Assembly: GCA_022572485.1 (NCBI GenBank)
Contig: JACZVU010000056.1
Span: 1-14,782, forward strand
Direction: 5' to 3'
Length of the DNA: 14,782 bases
Source of the DNA: Myxococcales bacterium
GTDB taxonomy: Bacteria > Myxococcota_A > UBA9160 > SMWR01
Positions 6,028 to 13,808 of this stretch are shown here, piece after piece. Positions within the stretch are counted from its first letter, which is position 1, and every line of letters starts with the position of its first letter. The notes beneath the pieces were generated by a model. That model saw only the letters and a program-made list of their open reading frames with translations, was not told where the DNA came from and did not search any database. Position numbers and translations under genes: made by a program.

Positions 6028-8394
6028 TCATAGATCCGGGAGCACCTTGCCGATCAGGGTGCGGAGCCAGGGGCCGATGTCGGGATGCTCGAGCAGCCCC
6101 GCGTCCCGCAAGCGGGCCGCTCCGATTCGGTGCACCTCGGCGGCGGTCCCGGCTTCCTGGGCCTTGCGCGCGTCTGCTTCGAGGTCGCCGAAATCGAGTT
6201 CTCGAATGATTTCCTTCACGAGGGGCACCGCGCTCGAAGTGCTCGAGAGCTCCTGGATCCCGAGGCCGACGAGCAGCGGGACCGCGAGCGGATTGCTCGA
6301 CATCTCTCCGCAGACGGAGATCGGGATATGGGCCCGCGTCGCCGCGCGAACGCTCGCGTCGATCAGGGTGAGCACCGCCGGATGCAGAGGATCGTAGATG
6401 TGGGCCACGTACTCGTTGCCGCGGTCGACCGCGAGCGTGTACTGGGTCAGGTCATTGGTGCCAATGCTGAAGAAGTCGCACTCGCGCGCGAGCGTATCGG
6501 CGGTGATCGCCGCCGCCGGGACCTCGATCATCAGACCGACGGGTACGTTCTTGTCGTAGGGAATTCCGTCCCGTTCCAGGTCTTGGATCGCCTGCGCGAT
6601 CAGCGCCTTTGCGCTTCGGAGCTCGTCGATCGAGGTGACCATCGGCAGCATCAGTCGGACGTTCCCGGCGGTGCTCGCGCGGTAGATGGCGCGCAGTTGC
6701 GCTTTGAAGGTCCCCTGGTTGGCGAGGCTCAGCCGGATCGATCGACAGCCGAGCTGCGGATTGTCCTCCAACCGCATGCCGATGTTCGGCATTTCCTTGT
6801 CGCCGCCGAGGTCGAGGGTTCGAATGGTCACCGTGCGCGGAGCCATCGACTTCGCGACGCGCTCGTAGAGTTCGGCCTGCTCCTCTTCACCCGGAAATCC
6901 GCGATGCGCAAACGCGAGCATCTCGGTGCGAAACAGGCCGATCCCATCCGCGCCGTGCTGATCGACGAGGCGCAGGTCGCTCACCAGGCCGACGTTGGCG
7001 GTCAATCGGATGCTGCGCCCATCGCGTGTCTCGGCGGGTCGATCGCGCAGCGCGTCGAGGTGCTCGATCGTAACCGTGTATCGCTGTTGGGCGCGCCGGT
7101 ACTCGTAGAGCAACCCTTCATCCGGCGAGAGGATGATCAGACCCTCTCCGCCGTCGACGATCGCCGTTTCGCCCGAGCGAGCAGCCGCTTGGATTCCAGA
7201 AATCCCCGTCACTGCCGGAACTTCGAGGGTTCGCGCGAAAATCGCGCCGTGAGAGGTCGGACCGCCGTGCTCCGATACGATCGCTGCGATCTTTTCGACT
7301 TCGAGCCGCGCGAACATGCCCGGCAGTAGATTGTTCGCTACGACGATCGCGCCCTCACTCAGCGGCGTCGTGTGATGGCGCTCTCCGAGCAGGCTTTCCA
7401 TTACGCGCTGACCGACGTCTTCGATGTCGGTAACCCGCTCGCGGAAATAGGGATCCGACATGCGTTGGAACGTCTTCCGATAGGCTCCGATCACGTTCGT
7501 CAGGGCCGTCAGGGCGTTGCCCGTAGCGAGCGCCTCTTTGCGCAACTTCGCGACGAACCCTTTGTCTTCGAGAATCTGGATGTGGGTCTGGAAGACGGCG
7601 GCCAGGTCGAGCCCGAACTTGGATCCGAGCTTCTCGCGCATTCCATCGAGGACGCGGCGGGCTTCGCCGATCGCGTCCATTAATTCCTGGACTTCGCGCT
7701 CGGGGTCCGAGTTCGGCGTGTAGTGGAGCCGCTCGAGGTTGAGGGGTGTTTCGAGCCGGTAGATGGTTCCGATCGCGATCCCGCGCGACGTCGGGATCCC
7801 CCGGTGCTCGATGTTCTGCGCTTCCCGATCCGAAGCGCGCCCCTCCGAGGCCTCGCGCTCCGCAGCCGCCTGAGAAGTCTCCTCGTCCGAGACTTCCACG
7901 AGTGCGAGCAGCCGCGCGTTGATCACGACCGGCGCGATCAACTGCGCGCAGGTGCTGAAAATCTTGACTTCGTTGGAATCGAACTCCCGCGGCTCGATGG
8001 TCTGCACCGCGAGTACTCCAATCGTCGCGCCCCGGACGATCATCGGAACTGCCATGAAGGAATCGAAGCGCTCCTCGCCCGTCTCCGGGAAGTATTGGTA
8101 CTGGGGGTGTTCGCGGGCGCGGGCGGTCACGACGGGTTGGCCAGTCGTTGCCGCCAGCCCCACCAGACCTTCACCGTGAGGAAGGGACACCTGACTCACG
8201 GAATCCGGGTGGAGGCCGATCGTCGCCTCCAGCGTGAGTTCATTGGTGTGCGCATCGGCCAGATAGAGGGAGCACGCGTCCGCATCGAGGCGCTTGGCGA
8301 CGAGGTCGACGACATTGCTCAAGGTCTCATTGAGACCGTGAGATCGCGAGACGATCTCGGCAACATCGGCCAGCAGTGTGACGCGGTCCGGAAT
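6028..8394 (-). CDS. ptsP: Phosphoenolpyruvate-protein phosphotransferase PtsP (enzyme I of nitrogen PTS, GAF domain)
   Basis: Cytoplasmic enzyme I of the nitrogen phosphotransferase system. It autophosphorylates from PEP and passes the phosphate to an HPr-type protein (NPr), controlling nitrogen, potassium or stress functions rather than sugar uptake. Domain order is an N-terminal GAF sensor (CSLYLADAHTNE through SFMAVPMIVRG), the enzyme I N-domain with the phospho-His motif GGPTSHGAIFAR (His about residue 382; 358 from the TTG), then the PEP-utilising barrel with GIGLFRTEML, FSIGTNDLTQYTLAVDR and catalytic Cys in ISVCGEMSSNP. Length is about 788 residues. The only standard start, TTG 8322, would cut into the first GAF helix. 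The frame upstream (DRVTLLADVAEIVSRSHGLNE) matches the N-terminus of E. coli PtsP in position and character. AUU 8394 is chosen because GGGAGA lies 6 nt upstream of it. No other start exists in frame before a TAA. Confidence 0.93.
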   Translation of the reverse strand: MPDRVTLLADVAEIVSRSHGLNETLSNVVDLVAKRLDADACSLYLADAHTNELTLEATIGLHPDSVSQVSLPHGEGLVGLAATTGQPVVTARAREHPQYQYFPETGEERFDSFMAVPMIVRGATIGVLAVQTIEPREFDSNEVKIFSTCAQLIAPVVINARLLALVEVSDEETSQAAAEREASEGRASDREAQNIEHRGIPTSRGIAIGTIYRLETPLNLERLHYTPNSDPEREVQELMDAIGEARRVLDGMREKLGSKFGLDLAAVFQTHIQILEDKGFVAKLRKEALATGNALTALTNVIGAYRKTFQRMSDPYFRERVTDIEDVGQRVMESLLGERHHTTPLSEGAIVVANNLLPGMFARLEVEKIAAIVSEHGGPTSHGAIFARTLEVPAVTGISGIQAAARSGETAIVDGGEGLIILSPDEGLLYEYRRAQQRYTVTIEHLDALRDRPAETRDGRSIRLTANVGLVSDLRLVDQHGADGIGLFRTEMLAFAHRGFPGEEEQAELYERVAKSMAPRTVTIRTLDLGGDKEMPNIGMRLEDNPQLGCRSIRLSLANQGTFKAQLRAIYRASTAGNVRLMLPMVTSIDELRSAKALIAQAIQDLERDGIPYDKNVPVGLMIEVPAAAITADTLARECDFFSIGTNDLTQYTLAVDRGNEYVAHIYDPLHPAVLTLIDASVRAATRAHIPISVCGEMSSNPLAVPLLVGLGIQELSSTSSAVPLVKEIIRELDFGDLEADARKAQEAGTAAEVHRIGAARLRDAGLLEHPDIGPWLRTLIGKVLPDL

Positions 8395-8400
8395 GGCGGA

Positions 8401-8406
8401 TCTCCC
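8401..8406 (-). promoter_or_regulatory. Shine-Dalgarno before the apparent AUU start of ptsP
   Basis: On the minus strand GGGAGA is followed by 6 nt and then AUU (8394-8392), which opens the conserved PtsP N-terminus. The spacing is ideal for initiation there. The TTG at 8322 has only a weak GAG nearby. Confidence 0.45.
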
Positions 8407-8490
8407 GCGGGCGGGTGCCCGAGCAGCGATGCAGCCATGTTACCGAAGTCCGGCCTGATTCAGGAAACCTGGAAACCTTCGTTGATGAGC

Positions 8491-8508
8491 CGACGAGCGT
8501 GCTCGTCG
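8491..8508. other. 7-bp hairpin after the XRE regulator gene
   Basis: CGACGAG (8491-8497) pairs with CTCGTCG (8502-8508) around a 4-nt loop. It lies 20 nt past the stop of the minus-strand regulator gene, between it and ptsP. No U-run follows, so termination is possible but not supported. Confidence 0.35.
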
Positions 8509-8527
8509 ACGGAAGGCGCCGGGGCGA

Positions 8528-8806
8528 TCAGAAGGAGGATAGATTGGGGTCGACCATCCGGTAGGCGGACGGGAATACCTGATCTTTGTCTTCGAAGCGC
8601 AATCCAAGAGCGAGCAAGATCTTCCGCTTGGTATCCATGCGGCAGTTCATTCCCTTTTCGACACTGTGAATCGTTCGAAGGGCGACCTTGGCTTTACGCG
8701 CAAGCTGGGCCTGCGTCATCAGGCGATTTTCACGAAGCTCTCGAACGCGATTCTTTCGAACCGGGTGCGATTCATTAACTTCCACAGTGCACTCCTTGCT
8801 CGGCAT
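8528..8806 (-). CDS. Small XRE-family helix-turn-helix regulator
   Basis: DNA-binding protein of the Cro/CI (XRE) type, 92 residues as drawn. The helix-turn-helix is at about residues 30-52 (MTQAQLARKAKVALRTIHSVEKG), followed by a helix KRKILLALGLRFEDKDQVFP, the usual end of the HTH_3 domain. There is no second domain, so it is either a stand-alone repressor or needs a partner; no toxin or phage gene adjoins. Two starts are credible: ATG 8806 with GGAG 5 nt upstream, and GTG 8785 with AAGGAG (8792-8797) exactly 6 nt upstream, giving 85 residues. It is divergent from the AsmA gene. A TTGACT box (8834-8839, minus) lies upstream without a clear -10. Its target is unknown. Confidence 0.85.
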   Translation of the reverse strand: MPSKECTVEVNESHPVRKNRVRELRENRLMTQAQLARKAKVALRTIHSVEKGMNCRMDTKRKILLALGLRFEDKDQVFPSAYRMVDPNLSSF

Positions 8807-9085
8807 CTCTGCTCCGAGGGCTTCTCAGAGTCGAGTCAACTTCTCGTCGTTTCGACCGAACGGAGGATTTCTTTAGTGGGAATGCGGCCTTGGAGCAGCT
8901 GGCTCGTCGGAAGCTCGAGTTTGGAGAAGCTTCGCTGCCGCCGGGGGATGCGTGGTCCGGGCGCGTGAAAACAGCGTGCGCATGAGCCTCAGCTTGGGTT
9001 CGCGGACCGGCAAGAAGCCCAACGGCGAGGTCGACCGATCTGGTGGGGCGGGTTCGGCTGCGATCGTGCTAGATGGGGAGGGATC
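8807..9085. other. Divergent intergenic region between XRE regulator and AsmA-like gene
   Basis: This 279-nt region should hold both promoters. I see a TTGACT box for the minus strand (8834-8839) and an imperfect 13-nt palindrome, GTTTCGACCGAAC (8849-8861), that could be an operator. Two short plus-strand frames run through it, ending at 8985 and 9089. The second (35 residues from ATG 8982) ends in a GTGA overlap with the AsmA start. None has enough support to be called a gene. Confidence 0.35.
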
Positions 9086-11905
9086 GTGAAGCGCTCTCGA
9101 AGTCTGATCGTCGCTGCCCTCCTTGTGATCGCCGCTGTCGCCGCGATGGTCGGCTGGCTGCTCGTTCGGGAGGTCTCTCCGCAATACCTGCAGGCAGAAT
9201 TGGAAAAGCGGCTTTCGGCCGCGCTCGCGACTCCCGTAACCATAGAGAAATTAACGGTTTCTTGGGAAAATTGGATTCAGCTGGACGCCCGAGGAATTCG
9301 CGCCTGGCCAGACGAGGGAGGCTCGGGGCTGGAGGTCTCTCGCGTATTGGGGTCGATCGATCTGCTGTCGATGCTGGTCGGCGAGCTGCGCCTGAGGGAG
9401 CTGCAGATCGACGGAGCGGTGCTCCGGGTTGGAGCGCTTCGCAGCCGATCGGGTAAGGCGCTGGTTACGCGAGATGCGGCCACCGCGCCCGGGTATGCGT
9501 CCACCCGCGAGCTGCTGCGCCCACTCATCGCGCTCGAGATCGCCGTTCGAGTTCTCCTCGAATCCCCCCGGCTTGCCTCCGTGCTCGACCTCCAAAACAG
9601 CCGCCTCGAATTCGACTCGATCGACCCCGACCGCCAGGCCCGCCTGGAACTGCGAGACGTGAGCAGCCGGCTCGTCCATCCCCGCTTTGGTGGCGAGAGC
9701 CGAATCTCGCTGCGAGGCCGGCTGGTGGAGGGAGAGCGCGAGCTCGGGTCGATCGAGCTCGTGGGCGAGCGCAGCCGCAGCGGGCGGATGCGGATCTCGC
9801 TGGACCTCGATTCGTTGGCCTTGGGGATCAGCGATTCCTACGTGAGCGATCTCGGTTCCGATGCGCGGATCGACGGCAGCATGAGTGGTGAGATCGTCTA
9901 CGAAACTCCCGAGCCCGGCAGTGGCCGCCTCGAAGTCGACATCGTGTTCGAGAACCTGCGAAGCGTGGTGCCCGCCGCGGGCGCCGGCCCCCCCGAGCGG
10001 ACCGAGCTGCCGAGAGTCGATGTGCACGCGAGCCTCGTGGTCACGCCGCAAACCATCGCGGTTCACGAGGGCGTGATCGCGACCCCGCGAACCACGCTGC
10101 GGATGACCGGGATGGTTGCGCGGCCACTTCAGAGCGCGTCGATGGCGGATCTTTCGCTCGAATTCGATGACGTCGAGGTCGCTCAGGTCCGGCACCTGAT
10201 CGGTTGGCTACCCGAAATCAAGCGAGAAGAAGCGGCGGCGATCGTCGCGCCGCTGAAGAGCGGCCGGCTCGTCTCCTTGCGCGCGAGTGGCGGCGCCACT
10301 TTGGCGGGCTGGCAGAATTTTCTAGCCGGACGGACGCGCACCATGCCCGAAGGCTTTCGTCTCGGTGCGGAGCTCGCGGACACCGTGATCTGGGTTGGGG
10401 AAGACGACCGGATCGAGGAGTTGAGCGGTCGGGTGAATTGGGTCGGTGAACGGGCCGAGGTCATCGGTGTGACCGCGGTGCTCAACGGAACCGCTCTGCC
10501 GAGCCTGGATCTCGTAATCGATGGCTTCCCGAATTTCTTTGCTGGCGATCCCGCAGCGCGCAAGATCATCTCCGGCGCAGAGCCGCTGAGCGGATTGGGC
10601 ACCCTCTGGAGCAGTCTCCGCCCGACGCCTGCGGCCGATTCAGCAGGCGGCGGTACGACACTCGATCTCCACCTCGACTATCTCGATCATCCGATGTTTC
10701 TGTGGCCGATCCGAGATCTACAGCTGGCGATCAAGACCGAGGCTCGGGGTCTGCGCGTCGAAAGGGTCCAGGGCAACTGGGCGGGTGTTCCGATCGACGG
10801 GAAGGTCGAGTGGCTCTTTCTTCCCAAGGAGCGCGTCAGCGTCACGCTGACCGCGGGCCGCCCGAGCGATCGTCCCTCCGCCTCCATTCCAGCAGGCACC
10901 TGGGCGCGCGGCCAATTCGTGGTCGGGCGGATCGAGGGTGAGCGTTGGCGGCAGAGTGAAGCGCGGGGAGATTTCGAGGCGTCGGAAGGGCAGGTTCAAA
11001 TTTTCAACCTGGCGATCGATCTCGAACCGTCAGGAGTGGTCGACGCGGATGGCACGCTTCACCTTTCGGAAATCGGATCGGTTCCGTTTCAGCTGCGTTT
11101 CGACTTGAAGTCGGGTGACGCGGTCCAGATCGCCAAATTGTTCAAAATGCCGCCGAATCAGATCAACGGCGATGTCGATCTCGCTGGGAATTTCGACGGC
11201 ATCCTGCTTCCCAATACGTCGATCTACGCCGCCCTCCGCGGGCAGCTGAACGTGCACGCAACCGACGGATTGATCCGCAAGAAAGCCCCTCCCGTAGTCG
11301 CGGTTTCTCGCGCGACTAGAAATCTGGATGACTTCGATCCCAGCGAGGTAATCCCGTACCAGAATCTCGAGGCGACGCTCGAATTTCACGACGGCACGAT
11401 GCAAACGGAGGCGTTTTCTCTGGAAGGGCCGGAACTCGGCGTGCTCGCTTCCGGCGGCGTCGAACTCATGTCCAAGGACAAACACATGGATGTGAAAGTC
11501 GCCCTCTTCCTGTTTCCCACACTCGACCGCGTGCTCGGAAAGATTCCGATTTTGAGTCAAATCTTGCTCGGGACGGACGCCAACCTCGTCGCCACCTACT
11601 TCCACGTGACGGGCCCCTGGAGAGACCCCGAAGTGAAGCCAATTCTGTTACCGGGATCGGCGGGGCCCACGAGCGTCGTGCTTCAGGGCGTCCCGCTGTT
11701 CGTCAAGCGCGGATTCAAAGCCCTCGGCTCGCTGATTCTCCCCGGGTCGTCGGAACCAGAAGATCCGCCCGCCGTCGAACCAGAGACTCCGCCACCCGCC
11801 AATTCCGCAATTCCGTCACCCGCCGATTCCGCAACTCCGCCACCCGCCGAATCTGCGACTCCGCCCGTCGCTGAATCGGAGACTCTGTCGGAAGGTGGAT
11901 CTTGA
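9086..11905 (+). CDS. AsmA-like envelope protein with repetitive Pro-rich tail
   Basis: Large AsmA/YhdP-like protein (939 residues), a family linked to outer-membrane assembly and lipid traffic between membranes. A single N-terminal hydrophobic anchor (about residues 6-27) is followed by SPQYLQAELEKRLSAALATPVTIEKL, the usual AsmA opening, and then a very long beta-rich periplasmic region. The part from about 650 to 860 (VPFQLRFDLKSGDAVQIAKL through GKIPILSQILLG and VTGPWRDPEVKP) resembles the conserved AsmA C-terminal domain. The tail (about 885-939) is low-complexity Pro/Ala/Glu/Ser, built from 24-bp repeats. GTG 9086 is supported by GGGGAGGG just upstream. The stop overlaps the next gene by 4 nt. 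The family is fairly sure; the cargo is unknown. Confidence 0.8.
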   Translation: MKRSRSLIVAALLVIAAVAAMVGWLLVREVSPQYLQAELEKRLSAALATPVTIEKLTVSWENWIQLDARGIRAWPDEGGSGLEVSRVLGSIDLLSMLVGELRLRELQIDGAVLRVGALRSRSGKALVTRDAATAPGYASTRELLRPLIALEIAVRVLLESPRLASVLDLQNSRLEFDSIDPDRQARLELRDVSSRLVHPRFGGESRISLRGRLVEGERELGSIELVGERSRSGRMRISLDLDSLALGISDSYVSDLGSDARIDGSMSGEIVYETPEPGSGRLEVDIVFENLRSVVPAAGAGPPERTELPRVDVHASLVVTPQTIAVHEGVIATPRTTLRMTGMVARPLQSASMADLSLEFDDVEVAQVRHLIGWLPEIKREEAAAIVAPLKSGRLVSLRASGGATLAGWQNFLAGRTRTMPEGFRLGAELADTVIWVGEDDRIEELSGRVNWVGERAEVIGVTAVLNGTALPSLDLVIDGFPNFFAGDPAARKIISGAEPLSGLGTLWSSLRPTPAADSAGGGTTLDLHLDYLDHPMFLWPIRDLQLAIKTEARGLRVERVQGNWAGVPIDGKVEWLFLPKERVSVTLTAGRPSDRPSASIPAGTWARGQFVVGRIEGERWRQSEARGDFEASEGQVQIFNLAIDLEPSGVVDADGTLHLSEIGSVPFQLRFDLKSGDAVQIAKLFKMPPNQINGDVDLAGNFDGILLPNTSIYAALRGQLNVHATDGLIRKKAPPVVAVSRATRNLDDFDPSEVIPYQNLEATLEFHDGTMQTEAFSLEGPELGVLASGGVELMSKDKHMDVKVALFLFPTLDRVLGKIPILSQILLGTDANLVATYFHVTGPWRDPEVKPILLPGSAGPTSVVLQGVPLFVKRGFKALGSLILPGSSEPEDPPAVEPETPPPANSAIPSPADSATPPPAESATPPVAESETLSEGGS
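11786..11881 (+). repeat. 24-bp tandem repeat, four copies, coding
   Basis: Four consecutive 24-nt units at the 3' end of the AsmA-like gene encode variants of an 8-residue block: TPPPANSA, IPSPADSA, TPPPAESA, TPPVAESE. The period is a whole number of codons, so copy number could vary without a frameshift. Third positions and some codons differ between copies, so the array is not freshly expanded. Confidence 0.85.
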
Positions 11906-13026
11906 AAAAGATCGTCGACGCAATCAGTACGCCACTCTCGTCGATATTTGGCAGCGGATTCCTCATCATCGTGCCAATCCTGGCGGGTGCGGTGGGGCCC
12001 TACTCGGTGCTCGCCATGGCCGCCGTCTGCGCGCTGGCATACGCGGTGGGGAGCGTGATCCGCTTCAACATCAAGCACGCAGAGCCCGTGCTCGCGGGTA
12101 CGCCCGGCGAGGCCACGCTGTCGCTCGAGCGCTCTTCGGATCTTGCGCTCGTTCTCGCTTACGTGATTTCCGTTTGTCTCTATCTGCACATCCTCTCCGC
12201 GTTTGTGCTGGGCGGTTTTCACGCAGATAACGAGCTCAACGAGAATCTCGTGACCACGGCGGTAATCGCGATCATCACGCTGATCGGGGTCACCAGGGGC
12301 TTGAAGGCGCTCGGTGCGCTCGAAGCCTTGGGTCTCTACATCACGCTTCTGATCATCGTGTTGCTTCTCGCTGGTTTTGCGCACTACGACTGGATGGCGT
12401 GGCGTTCCACTGGCGGAATCGTATTCGTCAAGGCCTTGGCTCACACGCCTTGGGAAATCTTGACCATCGTGGCGGGAACATTGATCGTCGTGCAGGGCTT
12501 CGAGACGCCGCGGTACCTCGGTAACTTCTTTGAGGCCGACGTTCGCGTGAGCGCTTCACGCTGGTCGCAGATCATTTCGACTGCGGTCTACGTGGTGTTC
12601 GTCGCGCTGGCGTTGCCGGTAGTGCATACGCTGAACGGAAGCTACGACGACAACAGCCTGATTTCACTCGTTGGGGTCGCCGCAAGCCTGCTAGTGGTGC
12701 CTCTGATCGTCGCCGCGGCAATGAGCCAGTTCTCGGCGGCTGTCGCGGATACGCTCGCCGCGACTGGCAACATGCAGGAAAGCACCAACGGGTATCTCAA
12801 GGCAAAGTGGGGCTGCATCCTGGTAGGAGGCGGCGCGACGGCGTTGACCTGGTCGGCGAGCACCTTCGAGATCCTCGCGCTCGCCTCGCGGGCGTTCGCG
12901 TTCTATTACATGATTCAGTGTTTTGTGGCGATCAGCGTGAGCAAGTCTGTAGTTCAACGAATCGGCATGTCGCTGATTGCCGCCATGCTTGGCTTCATCA
13001 CGGTTTTCGCAGTTCCCGCGGGTTAG
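11902..13026 (+). CDS. APC-superfamily-like integral membrane protein
   Basis: Polytopic inner-membrane protein of 374 residues with about 10-11 hydrophobic segments. The first contains IFGSGFLIIVPILAGAVGP, which resembles the glycine-rich broken helix 1 of APC/LeuT-fold transporters. A later segment, GTLIVVQGFETPRYLG, resembles the helix 6 GFE motif of amino-acid permeases. It is shorter than usual permeases (about 450-500), so the call is to the fold, and no substrate can be given. Translation seems to begin at TTG 11902, 4 nt before the end of the AsmA-like gene, with GGAAGGTGG just upstream, so the two are probably co-translated. No clear intrinsic terminator follows. Confidence 0.7.
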   Translation: MKKIVDAISTPLSSIFGSGFLIIVPILAGAVGPYSVLAMAAVCALAYAVGSVIRFNIKHAEPVLAGTPGEATLSLERSSDLALVLAYVISVCLYLHILSAFVLGGFHADNELNENLVTTAVIAIITLIGVTRGLKALGALEALGLYITLLIIVLLLAGFAHYDWMAWRSTGGIVFVKALAHTPWEILTIVAGTLIVVQGFETPRYLGNFFEADVRVSASRWSQIISTAVYVVFVALALPVVHTLNGSYDDNSLISLVGVAASLLVVPLIVAAAMSQFSAAVADTLAATGNMQESTNGYLKAKWGCILVGGGATALTWSASTFEILALASRAFAFYYMIQCFVAISVSKSVVQRIGMSLIAAMLGFITVFAVPAG

Positions 13027-13288
13027 TGATTGCGGGTGATCGGGCGTAAAAGCCGGTTTGCCAGCACGTCGACCCTGCGGATCGCCTGGGTGGCATCACG
13101 ATTCTGTGAGTCGTCAGCAGGGCGCCTTGGTAAGAACACACCGCTCAGCGCTTCGGCGGATGGCCCGGGGCCCTGCTCTCGCATGCGGAGCTGGACCCGT
13201 CCATCTTTCGCCTGGCTCGCTGAGGGTGCGGCGCCTTGGTAAATCGGGCCGGCCAGAGATAGCCTTGGCTGCGCTGGGTTTCCGGCGC
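13027..13288. other. Intergenic region before the tRNA genes
   Basis: No supportable gene. A 13-nt direct repeat, GGCGCCTTGGTAA, occurs at 13121-13133 and 13230-13242. A promoter for the tRNA must lie here but I cannot point to a clear one. Confidence 0.4.
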
Positions 13289-13378
13289 GGAGAGGTGGCC
13301 GAGCGGTTGAAGGCAGCGGTCTTGAAAACCGCCAGGGGTGCAAGCCCCTCGAGGGTTCGAATCCCTCCCTCTCCGCCA
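13289..13378 (+). tRNA. tRNA-Ser (UGA anticodon)
   Basis: A 90-nt class II tRNA. The acceptor stem GGAGAGG (13289-13295) pairs with CCTCTCC (13368-13374), followed by discriminator G and an encoded CCA (13376-13378). The anticodon stem is GCGGT/ACCGC with loop CTTGAAA, giving anticodon TGA (13323-13325). A long variable arm with a GGGG/CCCC stem confirms serine identity. The T-arm is GAGGG-TTCGAAT-CCCTC. Confidence 0.97.
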
Positions 13379-13553
13379 CTGGCTGCGCAATGCACGCGAG
13401 CGTTCACGCTTCCGGGTGGGACGCCGGTGTATTCACCCGGTCGGAGCGGACCCACCAGTCCAAATCGGACGCCACGCGGCCTTTCATTCGCTGGGGATCC
13501 GCCCTCGCAGACTGTTCCCCTGGAACGGAAAATCTCGGTACCTTGCTCCGTCC

Positions 13554-13641
13554 GGAGAGGTGGCCGAGCGGCTGAAGGCGCTCCCCTGCTAAGGGAGTAT
13601 GGGGCAACCCATCGAGGGTTCGAATCCCTCCCTCTCCGCCA
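13554..13641 (+). tRNA. tRNA-Ser (GCU anticodon)
   Basis: An 88-nt class II tRNA. The acceptor stem GGAGAGG (13554-13560) pairs with CCTCTCC (13631-13637), then discriminator G and an encoded CCA (13639-13641). The anticodon stem CTCCC/GGGAG holds loop CTGCTAA, giving anticodon GCT (13588-13590). The variable arm has a TGGG/CCCA stem. Its acceptor and T-arms match the upstream tRNA-Ser, from which it is separated by 175 nt with no gene. Confidence 0.97.
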
Positions 13642-13808
13642 CTTCTGAGCAGCGGGCACGAGCGCCCATTGGGCGGCCCGCGGCGTCGACCGGCCACCGA
13701 TTCCACATGTCGATCGGTGTCGGCCGAGCCGCCAGGCATTGTGCCGTTAGGGGTCTACCGGGCACCAGACGATTGCGCCGCGCGCAGACGCGATCAGAGG
13801 GATTTGCG

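Noticed and set aside
6085..7329. 414-residue plus-strand frame opposite ptsP
   Set aside because: Antisense shadow of a firmly identified gene, with an Arg/Asp/His-rich composition typical of such shadows.
8873..9184. 103-residue minus-strand frame upstream of the AsmA-like gene
   Set aside because: It overlaps the AsmA signal anchor in antisense. The composition is low-complexity Pro/Ala/Ser, and no ribosome site or domain is seen.
13023..13659. Minus-strand frames with EGFEPS, GGIRTLEG and RDSNPR strings
   Set aside because: These are the well-known false proteins made by translating the antisense of tRNA-Ser genes. Both tRNAs are clear here.
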